From: JASFRI01 sp050115015
GTDB lineage: Bacteria > Acidobacteriota > Polarisedimenticolia > CBDVAL01
Length of the DNA stretch: 21,750 nt
Direction of reading: 5' to 3'
Assembly: GCA_050115015.1 (NCBI GenBank)
Contig: JASFRI010000023.1
Location: 1-21,750, forward strand
This document shows positions 7,639 through 13,909 of the stretch, one piece after another (the stretch's first letter is position 1; every line of letters starts with the position of its first letter). A program made the position numbers and the translations under genes. Under the pieces are notes generated by a model. That model was not told where the DNA came from. It worked only from the letters and a program-made list of their open reading frames with translations, and made no database searches.

Positions 7639-9744
7639 ATGGCGCCGATCACGCTGACCATCGACGGACGACGGATCACCGTGGAGTCAGGGGCCACCGT
7701 GCTCGAGGCGGCCAGGGCCCTCGGGATCCGCATTCCCACCCTCTGCCACGTGCAGGGGATCGAGCCGGCCGCATCATGCTTCCTGTGCTGCGTGCAGGTG
7801 GTGGGGCACCGGACGCTCTCGCCGTCCTGCGCCCTCCCCGCCGCAGAAGGGATGGTGGTGGCCACCGACACCGAGGACATCCGCGCCTCCCGGAGGATGG
7901 CCCTGGAGCTCCTGCTCTCCGATCACGCCGGGGACTGCATCGCGCCCTGCAGCGCCGGCTGTCCCGCGGGGCTGGACGTGGCCGCCTTCGTGTACGAGAT
8001 CGCCGCCGACCAGCCGGACCGTGCCATGGAGGTGATCTACGACCGGCTATCGCTGCCGGGAGCCCTGGGACGCGTATGTCCCCGGCTCTGCGAGCAGAAC
8101 TGCCGCCGCTCCGAGTACGAGGCGGAAGGGCTCGCCATCGCGGCGCTCCACCGCCACGTCACGGACCGGAACCACGCGGAGGTCACGCGGGTCGCGCCGG
8201 AGCGCGGCGAGCCCACGGGAAAGCACGTGGCCATCGTCGGCGCCGGCCCCGCGGGGTTGACGGCGGCGTTCCACCTCCTGCAGCTGGGCCACGACTGCAC
8301 GCTGCTCGACGCCCATCCGGAGCCCGGAGGCATGCTCCGATACGGCATCCCGGCCTACCGGCTGCCCCGCGCCGCCCTGGAGCGGGAGATCGACCTGATC
8401 CGGGGCCTCGGCGCTCGGTTCCGGATGGGGGTTCGCTGGGGCCGGGACTTCACCCTCGCGGACCTGAGGCGGGATCACGACGCCGTCTTCCTCGCCATCG
8501 GCGCCCAGCTTGGCGCCGGCCTCCGGTGCCCGGGGGAGGAACTCGCGATCTCCGGGATCGACTTCCTCCGGCGGATCTCCCTGGGGGAGACCCCGGCGCT
8601 GGGCGAGGAGGTGATCGTCATCGGCGGGGGCAACACGGCGATGGACGCCGCCCGGAGCGCCGTGCGGCTGGGGAGCCGCGTCCGGGTCCTCTACCGGCGG
8701 GGCCGCCGCGAGATGCCCTGCCTGCTCGAGGAGGTGGAGGCCGCGGAGGAGGAGGGGATCGGGCTGACCTGCCTCGTCGCCCCCTCGGCGCTGCGGCCCG
8801 CCCCGGACGGCGACGGCCTGGAGCTCACCTGCCGCCGCATGGAGCTCGGCGCGCCCGACGAGTCGGGGCGGCGCCGACCCGTCCCGATCCCCGGCTCGGA
8901 GCAGGCACTCCGATGTGACACGGTGATCGCGGCGACGGGCCAGGCGGTGGACACGCTGCTCGCCGCCCGGGAGGGGCTGGAGGTCACGGGCTGGGGCCTG
9001 AGGACGGACCCGGGGACGCTCGCCACGAGCCTGCCGGGCGTGTTCGCCGGCGGCGACGCCGTGCTGGGCGCGGACCTCGCGGTGCGCGCCGTGGCCGCGG
9101 GTCGCTGCGCCGCCGCCTCCATCGATCAGCACCTGCGAGGGGAGATCGTCTCCGGCGTCCGCGAGCTGACCGCCGTGGCCCTGCGCCACATGGACGACGG
9201 CGAGCGCGCCGCGATGTTCCGGGGCATCGAGGCCGCCGACCGGGTCGCCACCCGCCGGCTCGACCCGGCGCGGCGCCGGGACCGCTTCGAGGAGGTGGAC
9301 GCAGGACTCCCGCCGGAGCGTGTCCGCGAGGAGGCCGTGCGCTGCCTGAGCTGCGGCTGCCGCGAGGCCGGGGGATGCCAGCTCCGCGAGTGGACCACGG
9401 AGTACGGCGCGGATCCCTACCGGTTCCTGGGTGCCCGGCGGCGCTTCGACCAGGATGCCTCCCATCCGGAGATCGTCTACGAGCCCGGGAAGTGCATCCT
9501 GTGCGATGCCTGCGTCCGGATCGCCGCGGCGGCGGGAGAGGAGCTCGGTCTCTCGATCACCGGACGCGGGTTCGACGTGCGGGTGGCGGTCCCCTTCGAC
9601 CGCCCCCTTTCCGCGGGGCTGCGGAAGGTCGCGCGGCGATGCGCCGAGGCCTGCCCCACAGGCGCCCTGGCAATCCGCACCGCCCGGTCGTGCGATCTCC
9701 GGGGTTGCGGCGGCTGTCCGGTGGAGGTCCCTGCGGCCTCCTGA
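7639..9744 (+). CDS. NuoG-type [2Fe-2S] / GltD-NfnB-type flavoprotein fusion (Stn-like subunit)
   Basis: A 701-residue fusion. Residues 1-80 form a plant-type [2Fe-2S] domain as at the start of NuoG (C36, C47, C50, C64). Residues about 95-160 are the GltD/NfnB iron-sulfur helical domain (DCIAPCSAGCP, RVCPRLCEQNC). Residues about 195-540 hold an FAD site (VGAGPAG at 200-206) and an NAD(P) site (GGGNTAMD at 329-336), ending with LPGVFAGGDA. The last part carries CLSCGCREAGGC and a NuoG-like segment (KCILCDACVR ... RRCAEACPTGAL) that has fewer cysteines than the two-cluster NuoG form. Together with the NuoE- and NuoF-like subunits this is the composition of the Sporomusa-type Nfn, a flavin-based bifurcating transhydrogenase. 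There is no catalytic molybdopterin or H-cluster domain. Last gene of the operon; specificity for NADP(H) is inferred from the family only. Confidence 0.88.
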   Translation: MAPITLTIDGRRITVESGATVLEAARALGIRIPTLCHVQGIEPAASCFLCCVQVVGHRTLSPSCALPAAEGMVVATDTEDIRASRRMALELLLSDHAGDCIAPCSAGCPAGLDVAAFVYEIAADQPDRAMEVIYDRLSLPGALGRVCPRLCEQNCRRSEYEAEGLAIAALHRHVTDRNHAEVTRVAPERGEPTGKHVAIVGAGPAGLTAAFHLLQLGHDCTLLDAHPEPGGMLRYGIPAYRLPRAALEREIDLIRGLGARFRMGVRWGRDFTLADLRRDHDAVFLAIGAQLGAGLRCPGEELAISGIDFLRRISLGETPALGEEVIVIGGGNTAMDAARSAVRLGSRVRVLYRRGRREMPCLLEEVEAAEEEGIGLTCLVAPSALRPAPDGDGLELTCRRMELGAPDESGRRRPVPIPGSEQALRCDTVIAATGQAVDTLLAAREGLEVTGWGLRTDPGTLATSLPGVFAGGDAVLGADLAVRAVAAGRCAAASIDQHLRGEIVSGVRELTAVALRHMDDGERAAMFRGIEAADRVATRRLDPARRRDRFEEVDAGLPPERVREEAVRCLSCGCREAGGCQLREWTTEYGADPYRFLGARRRFDQDASHPEIVYEPGKCILCDACVRIAAAAGEELGLSITGRGFDVRVAVPFDRPLSAGLRKVARRCAEACPTGALAIRTARSCDLRGCGGCPVEVPAAS

Positions 9745-9754
9745 GCGGCCGATG

Positions 9755-9768
9755 TAGAATGCCGCCCA
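9755..9768 (+). promoter_or_regulatory. Probable -10 element giving a leaderless transcript
   Basis: TAGAAT at 9755-9760 is followed 7 bases later by the ATG at 9768, so transcription would begin at or next to the start codon. No good -35 hexamer is seen 17-18 bases upstream. The ATG at 9759 lies inside the -10 itself, which favours 9768 as the start. Confidence 0.45.
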
Positions 9769-10913
9769 TGGACGCGCCTTCCTCCCTCCTCGACCTGGGC
9801 CCGCGACAGCGAGCGGCCATCGCCGCCGCGCTGACCATCCTCGCCGTGGTCGTGATCCTCGGGGCCGTCCTCGGGATGGGATGGGTGCTTTCCCAGTTCG
9901 TCTCGAGGTTCTCGCACGTCTTCCTGCCCCTGGCCCTCGGGTGGATCGGATCCCTCGTCTGCCGGCCGTACTACGGCTGGTTGCGCGCACGCCTGAAGCT
10001 CCCCCCGGGCCTGGCGCTGGCCGTGGTCTTCCTCTCGGTCCTGGCGCCCCTCGGCCTGTTCGGCTGGTTCTTCGGGGCGCTGGCGGTGCGCCAGATCTCC
10101 GACCTGCTCTCCCGCATCCCCGAGTGGTGGGAGGCGGCGGTGGACGGCGTCCGGGATCGCTGGCCGCAGGTGCAGGCGTTCTTCACGACCAACCCCTGGG
10201 GCCAGCGCATCCGGGCGGCCTTCGAGGGGCAGCAGGGTGCCGTGGTGGAGGGGCTCCAGTCGGTCGGCGGCAGGGCGCTCTCGGCGGGGGGGAACGTCCT
10301 GCGGGGCATCGGTGCCGGCGTGGCGTGGGTGGTGCTCCCGGTCTACTTCTCCTTCTTCCTGCTGATGGACTGGAAGATCGACCGTCCGCTGGAGAAGGGG
10401 CTGCCCTTCCTGAAGCCGGAGACCCGGAAGGACGTGGTCTATCTGGTCCGGCAGTTCGTCGACATCATGGTGGCGTTCTTCCGGGGGCAGCTGCTGATCG
10501 CCGGACTGCAGGGGGTGCTGTTCGCGGCGGGCTTCAGCCTCGTCGGCCTGCGCTACGGGTTCGTGCTGGGTCTGGCGCTGGGATTCCTGAACATCATCCC
10601 CTACCTCGGAAGCCTGATCGGTCTCGGGATCGGCCTGCCGCTGGCCTACTTCCAGGAGGGGGGAGGCTTGATCCTGGTGGGCCTCGTCCTGGCCGTGTTC
10701 ACTGCCGTGCAGCTGATCGAGGGTTACTTCCTGACGCCGCGGATCATGGGGGACCGGACCGGACTGCACCCCATGGCGATCATCGTGGCCGTGTTCTTCT
10801 GGGGCTCGGCCCTCCAGGGGATCCTGGGGATGATCCTGGCGATCCCCCTCACCGCGTTTCTGGTCGTCTTCTGGCGCCTGGCCCGGGAGAAGTACATCGG
10901 GGAGCTGGTCTGA
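9768..10913 (+). CDS. AI-2E transporter / PerM-family membrane protein
   Basis: A 381-residue polytopic membrane protein with the family layout. Two N-terminal helix groups (about 17-60 and 80-105) are followed by a hydrophilic helical insert (about 110-185), then a bundle of five to six helices. The signature region is around GLRYGFVLGLALGFLNIIPYLGS, followed by ITAVQLIEGYFLTPRIMGDRTGLHP-type sequence. Members have been linked to autoinducer-2 export or to ion exchange, but most are uncharacterised; no substrate can be assigned here. It starts 23 bases after the redox operon with its own probable leaderless promoter and ends at a strong hairpin. An alternative ATG at 9759 would add three residues and overlap the -10 element. 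Confidence 0.88.
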   Translation: MDAPSSLLDLGPRQRAAIAAALTILAVVVILGAVLGMGWVLSQFVSRFSHVFLPLALGWIGSLVCRPYYGWLRARLKLPPGLALAVVFLSVLAPLGLFGWFFGALAVRQISDLLSRIPEWWEAAVDGVRDRWPQVQAFFTTNPWGQRIRAAFEGQQGAVVEGLQSVGGRALSAGGNVLRGIGAGVAWVVLPVYFSFFLLMDWKIDRPLEKGLPFLKPETRKDVVYLVRQFVDIMVAFFRGQLLIAGLQGVLFAAGFSLVGLRYGFVLGLALGFLNIIPYLGSLIGLGIGLPLAYFQEGGGLILVGLVLAVFTAVQLIEGYFLTPRIMGDRTGLHPMAIIVAVFFWGSALQGILGMILAIPLTAFLVVFWRLAREKYIGELV

Positions 10914-10916
10914 AAT

Positions 10917-10949
10917 GGGCCACGGGGGCCGGCGGAACCCCCGTGGCCC
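10917..10949 (+). terminator. 12-bp perfect hairpin after the PerM-family gene
   Basis: GGGCCACGGGGG (10917-10928) pairs perfectly with 10938-10949 across a 9-base loop, starting 3 bases after the stop codon. No T-run follows, as for other hairpins in this window. It lies between convergent genes and could act in both directions. Confidence 0.7.
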
Positions 10950-10954
10950 TGTCA

Positions 10955-10976
10955 CCGGACCCGACCTCGGGTCCGG
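10955..10976 (-). terminator. Hairpin directly after the beta-helix gene (convergent)
   Basis: CCGGACCCGA (10955-10964) is inverted at 10967-10976 with a 2-base centre. It abuts the stop codon (10977-10979, minus strand) of the beta-helix gene and most likely ends that transcript. Confidence 0.6.
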
Positions 10977-12992
10977 CTACTGCCGTTCTCCGCGGATGAC
11001 CCCCCAGATGTCCGCAGGTTCCAGCCCGGGTAGCGGATCCACGCCAGCGAGCTCATCGGCTCCCAGATCCGGCGCGACCCCCTGAAACTCCGATGTGACG
11101 ATTGGCGTGCCGGCATCGACCGTGATCCCGCCCTCGACCGGGCGCAGGTCGTCCGAACTCCAATTCACGAAGAGCGGCGACCCGTCCGCCTCGAGGGAGT
11201 GCGCGTCGTGCGGCCGGCCCGCCGCGGCTGCCATGGACTGCCATTCCTGGAGCCCGTACCGGGTGTAGGCACCGCCTGCGGGCTGAAAGGCCACCGGCTC
11301 GACGGCGCCGGTCTGGTTGAACCCCCCCCGGGGGAGGAAGAAGTTGTAATCGGCAAAGAAGTCCACGTAGCGGACGTCTCCTCCGCCGTACGGATCGATC
11401 GGGTCCCCCGTGGGCACGGCGTAGCCCGTGAGGATGTTGTTGACCACGAGGGTCCCGACCGGAGCGATCCCGGATTTCAGCGACTGGAAGATCACCGGGG
11501 CCTCCATGGTGTTGTGCAACACCCTCGTCCCCACCGCACCGTCGATGTACACGGCGTCCTGCACTCGCATGTAGTGATTGCGCAGCAGCGTCAGGTCGGT
11601 GTTCACCGCATCGATGTAGGTGGAGTGGTTGGGGCAGTCACGAAAGAAGGACCGCTCGATCCGAGCCTCGAGGCTTCCCCGGGAGGTGCTGACGGCGTTC
11701 CACATCTCCTCGATGATCGCCTGCTGGAGGATCGGACGGACGCCGGCGACGTCCAGCGAGCAGCACCCGCTGCCGCCACTCACCCGGCCCGTGGTCTCGT
11801 CCACACGCTCGCCAACGCCACGCAGGCCCTCGTGAACGTAGACCGCACGAACCAGATTGTCGTGGTCGGCCATCGAGGCTCCGGTCATCAGGCTGCTGGC
11901 GATGGCGTCGACGTAGCGCACCTCGATGTTGTTGTTCGTGCCCTGCATGAAGACGCCGGCATGGCGCAGCGTGACCTTGTAGAGGGTCACGTAGCTGGCA
12001 TTCTCGAAGGTGAGCGCCCGGTGGGCGAACGGTCGGGAGATCTCGATCCGGTGGAGTCTCGGATCCTGTCCGTCCGAGGTGTGGATGTAGAGCGTCTGAT
12101 TCGAGTCGTCCGCCAGATAGGACTTCGGAAGGAGGTCCAGCTGGCTCATCGAGGTTACGCCCTGGAAGTAGTTTGCCTCGAGCTCGATCCGGGTGCCGTC
12201 GGCCCGGTACCCGAGCCAGGGCGTGGTGCCGTCCAGCTGGGTAACCTCCTGCCGCAGTGAATCGAAGGTGCGTCGCGGCAGGTCGGAATAGGGGATCTCG
12301 TAGATGCTGGAATACCCGGGAGTCCGGGAGAACAGCGTCTCGTCCACCTCCATCGCTCCCGAGATGATGGAGTTCATGCCCGTACCGCGGATGGTGATCC
12401 GCTTGCGGGCGCTACCGTTCGCGGAGATCGTGACCTGATCGACCCGGTGGATCCCCGGCAGCAGGTACACCGTGTCGCCGGCTGCGACCCGATCCACAGC
12501 GTGCTGGAGCGTCTTCCAGGCGCAGTTGCCGCTGCCGTCGTCGCCTACCGGCGCCCCGCCGTTGCATCGGGAATCGGAGCCGTCGAGCCCGACGAAGTAG
12601 TCCATCGCCAGCGCTGTCGCGGGGAACGCCGCCAGGGGCAGCATCAGACATAGGGCGCGCACTAGAGGTCCGGCCGAAAAGTCTGGTGCCGTCCGCCGCT
12701 GGGCCCTGCGCGGCGAGGCCAAGGCGCGCCGAGGAGTCGATGCCCTGTGCCCCAGTTCGGGGTCGGCGCATCGGCGACGAGGCGCAAGGCGGGAATCGCC
12801 CGCAACCCCCAGCGGTCCTTCGGGTTGCGGCGGCATGGGCCCGTCTTCTTCGTTCCCGCTCCTCCCCGATCCTACCCCCGAACAGGGGCATGGGGCATCG
12901 CCTTCGTCGCGGCGCCTCGAATCCGGGCCCATGGCGCTCCCAACGGATGGCACCAGACTTTTCGGCCGGATCTCTAGCCGGAAATGACTCAT
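10977..12992 (-). CDS. Secreted right-handed parallel beta-helix protein, interrupted in frame by a MITE-like element
   Basis: The open frame is 671 codons. Its functional part starts with the signal-peptide core ALCLMLPLAAFPATALA, then DYFVGLDGSD...CAWKTLQHAVDRVAAGDTVYLLPGIH. This is the DUF1565-like opening of pectate-lyase-fold proteins, followed by beta-helix coils with repeated 'N-x-x-V/I-R-Y/N' turns (NNNIEVRYVDAIAS, LTLLRNHYMRVQDAVYIDGAVG). Such proteins bind or cleave polysaccharide outside the cell; no catalytic residues could be assigned. The ATG at 12992 has a GAGGG ribosome site and lies about 85 bases downstream of the inferred start of a perfect sigma-54 promoter. Six codons in, a 312-base insertion (104 codons, no stop) separates this start from the rest. 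Without it the N-terminus reads MSHFRLVRALCLMLPLAAF, an ordinary signal peptide of a 567-residue protein. Translation from a GTG at 12662 (561 residues) is an alternative, but I see no good ribosome site there. Export of the extended form is doubtful. Confidence 0.78.
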   Translation of the reverse strand: MSHFRLEIRPKSLVPSVGSAMGPDSRRRDEGDAPCPCSGVGSGRSGNEEDGPMPPQPEGPLGVAGDSRLAPRRRCADPELGHRASTPRRALASPRRAQRRTAPDFSAGPLVRALCLMLPLAAFPATALAMDYFVGLDGSDSRCNGGAPVGDDGSGNCAWKTLQHAVDRVAAGDTVYLLPGIHRVDQVTISANGSARKRITIRGTGMNSIISGAMEVDETLFSRTPGYSSIYEIPYSDLPRRTFDSLRQEVTQLDGTTPWLGYRADGTRIELEANYFQGVTSMSQLDLLPKSYLADDSNQTLYIHTSDGQDPRLHRIEISRPFAHRALTFENASYVTLYKVTLRHAGVFMQGTNNNIEVRYVDAIASSLMTGASMADHDNLVRAVYVHEGLRGVGERVDETTGRVSGGSGCCSLDVAGVRPILQQAIIEEMWNAVSTSRGSLEARIERSFFRDCPNHSTYIDAVNTDLTLLRNHYMRVQDAVYIDGAVGTRVLHNTMEAPVIFQSLKSGIAPVGTLVVNNILTGYAVPTGDPIDPYGGGDVRYVDFFADYNFFLPRGGFNQTGAVEPVAFQPAGGAYTRYGLQEWQSMAAAAGRPHDAHSLEADGSPLFVNWSSDDLRPVEGGITVDAGTPIVTSEFQGVAPDLGADELAGVDPLPGLEPADIWGVIRGERQ
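12662..12977. mobile_element. MITE-like element with 34-bp inverted ends and CTAG/TA target copies
   Basis: The end at 12662-12695 and the inverse of 12944-12977 match at 32 of 34 positions, sharing the core GGCCGAAAAGTCTGGTGCC. Inner arms are also related in inverse (about 12721-12762 against 12877-12919, sharing GATGCCC-like and GTTCGGGG blocks). The element is therefore a long imperfect palindrome around a centre near 12820, which contains a further hairpin (CGCAACCC/GGGTTGCG). CTAG occurs at both outer edges; with TA as target duplication this fits IS630/mariner-type insertion. No transposase is encoded, so it would be non-autonomous. Insertion size, counted from one target copy to the other, is 312 bases. 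Class assignment is inference; the inverted repeat itself is plain. Confidence 0.75.
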
Positions 12993-13086
12993 CTCTTCAC
13001 CCTCGTGCCGCCGGGGGTTGCTTGGGAATCGGCCGGCGCCCGGAGGCCCGGGGCGGCCCTGTGGTCCGAATCTACGATGCTATTTC

Positions 13087-13102
13087 AGCAATGAGCGTGC
13101 CA
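13087..13102 (-). promoter_or_regulatory. Perfect sigma-54 promoter for the beta-helix gene
   Basis: On the minus strand the bases read TGGCACGCTCATTGCT, matching the consensus TGGCAYRNNNNTTGCW at every defined position. The predicted start is near 13076, about 85 bases before the ATG at 12992. It lies in a non-coding region in the correct orientation, and a sigma-54 activator gene is 3 kb away. Confidence 0.85.
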
Positions 13103-13269
13103 GCGGGGGGGCATCCGTGTGCCGCACGGGGCCGGTCTTTTCGACGAGGAGGGCGCCAGATGCCCCATGCCCCGTCGGTCTTCGTGGACACCGGTGTGCG
13201 GATCCCGCTACAGGCGGCGGCCGGCGCGGGTTGCGGGGGCACCGGCCCCGGTGCCGCCCCCCGGGGATT

Positions 13270-13304
13270 GCGGCCGGCCAGGACATTCCGGCCGGGCCGG
13301 CCGC
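13270..13304 (-). terminator. GC hairpin downstream of the small secreted-protein gene
   Basis: GCGGCCGGCC (13270-13279) pairs perfectly with 13295-13304 over a 15-base loop. It is about 55 bases past the stop codon at 13360 and lacks a T-run; a second-line terminator is possible. Confidence 0.35.
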
Positions 13305-13325
13305 CGCTTTCCCAGAGGGTCGTTT

Positions 13326-13345
13326 CCGGCGGTTCTCGCCGCCGG
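13326..13345 (-). terminator. Hairpin just after the small secreted-protein gene
   Basis: CCGGCGG (13326-13332) pairs with CCGCCGG (13339-13345) over a 6-base loop, 14 bases beyond the stop of the minus-strand gene ending at 13360. It lacks a T-run, as other hairpins here do. Confidence 0.45.
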
Positions 13346-13359
13346 CTCGGTTGCGGCAG

Positions 13360-13650
13360 CTAACCGCGCGAGGGTTGCGTCTGTGCCGGGACGGTGACGC
13401 GGTCCGCGACGAGCTTCCCGGCGTCGTCCTTGTGGTACTGCACCATCACCCGGGCACCCTTCTCCACACCCTCCTCGACCGAGGTCTCGTCCGTGATCAC
13501 GAAGGTCGCCGAGCTTCCGGAACCGGTCTCGATCACGATCGCGTCCTCCGTCAGGGACATGACGGGGCCGGTGACGCCGTCTTCGGCGACCACGACGAGG
13601 CTGCCCAGCAGCAGGGTGAGGCAGAGAACCAGACAGAGCTTGCGCGCCAC
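13360..13650 (-). CDS. Small secreted protein of unknown function (DUF5666-like)
   Basis: A 96-residue protein starting at GTG 13650, chosen for its near-ideal ribosome site (GGAAGGAGG, about 6 bases upstream). An N-terminal signal peptide (ARKLCLVLCLTLLLGSLVVVA) is followed by a mature domain of about 73 residues: VTGPVMSLTEDAIVIETG, then TFVITDETSVEEGVEKGARVMVQY and LVADRVTV. This short beta-strand pattern resembles DUF5666/OB-like periplasmic domains, in which a 'value of a modified quantity' strand set repeats, but I cannot name a function. It lies downstream of a sigma-54 promoter and a palindromic upstream site, next to a sensor kinase operon, so it is probably an output of that system. 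The coding call is strong; the family is tentative. Confidence 0.8.
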   Translation of the reverse strand: MARKLCLVLCLTLLLGSLVVVAEDGVTGPVMSLTEDAIVIETGSGSSATFVITDETSVEEGVEKGARVMVQYHKDDAGKLVADRVTVPAQTQPSRG

Positions 13651-13720
13651 GTTGCACCTCCTTCCCGACGGCGGCCGCAGGGGAGCGGGCGCCGGGTCGT
13701 GTCGGGTGGCCGGCCTCCGG

Positions 13721-13736
13721 AGCAATGGTGATGCCA
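13721..13736 (-). promoter_or_regulatory. Sigma-54 promoter for the small secreted-protein gene
   Basis: The minus strand reads TGGCATCACCATTGCT. It agrees with TGGCAYRNNNNTTGCW except for C at the R position, with GG-N10-GC spacing intact. The predicted start is near 13711, about 60 bases before the GTG at 13650. A weaker match, TGGAGAGTCATTTGCT, lies 33 bases upstream (13754-13769) and could be a tandem site. Confidence 0.78.
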
Positions 13737-13847
13737 CGCGGCGGGAAGGCGGCAGCAAATGACTCTCCATCCAGGACTTCCCGGGAGCAAGAGTGTCCCG
13801 CTGCAGGCCTGCGGTGCGAGCGCCCTTGACCAGCCATGCGAGACGTC

Positions 13848-13870
13848 CGTGTCGCGCGATCATCGACACG
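13848..13870. promoter_or_regulatory. Palindromic upstream site, candidate enhancer for the sigma-54 regulator
   Basis: CGTGTCG (13848-13854) and CGACACG (13864-13870) form a perfect 7-bp inverted repeat around 9 bases. The centre is about 150 bases upstream of the predicted start of the small secreted-protein gene, a normal distance for a sigma-54 enhancer. It contains TGTC-N11-GACA, one base wider than the TGTC-N10-GACA sites known for E. coli GlrR. It lies between that gene and the end of the lipoprotein gene. Confidence 0.55.
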
Positions 13871-13909
13871 CGGCCGTGGCTGCGGAACGCGAGAGAAGAG
13901 CCCGCCCGA

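Larger units (their letters stand above)
12993..13359. other. Non-coding region upstream of the beta-helix gene
   Basis: No gene is supported here. It holds the beta-helix gene's ribosome site and sigma-54 promoter (13087-13102), a 10-bp perfect palindrome ACACCGGTGT (13188-13197), and a stretch at about 13130-13190 with short blocks resembling the MITE interior (GATGCCCCATGCCCC). It also holds several GC hairpins, including 13238-13245 with 13248-13255, toward the end of the gene at 13360. Confidence 0.6.

Noticed and set aside
5580..7880. 766-codon open frame on the minus strand
   Set aside because: It lies opposite the NuoF-like gene, whose motifs are unambiguous; composition is shadow-like.
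4939..9744. Respiratory complex I or NAD-dependent hydrogenase/formate dehydrogenase operon
   Set aside because: NuoE/F-like subunits are present, but no membrane proton-pump subunits, no NuoG catalytic remnant beyond the [2Fe-2S] domain, no H-cluster and no molybdopterin domain are seen; the GltD-like third subunit fits a transhydrogenase better.
9477..10955. 492-codon open frame on the minus strand
   Set aside because: It is antisense to the PerM-family gene, rich in Gln/Glu/Asp/His/Arg repeats with no fold signature.
11199..12260. 353-codon open frame on the plus strand
   Set aside because: It is antisense to the beta-helix gene; no ribosome site or domain.
13130..13190. Possible third, degenerate copy of the MITE
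   Set aside because: It shares only short blocks (GATGCCCCATGCCCC, GTCTTTTCG-like) without inverted ends; in GC-rich DNA this is not enough to call a copy.
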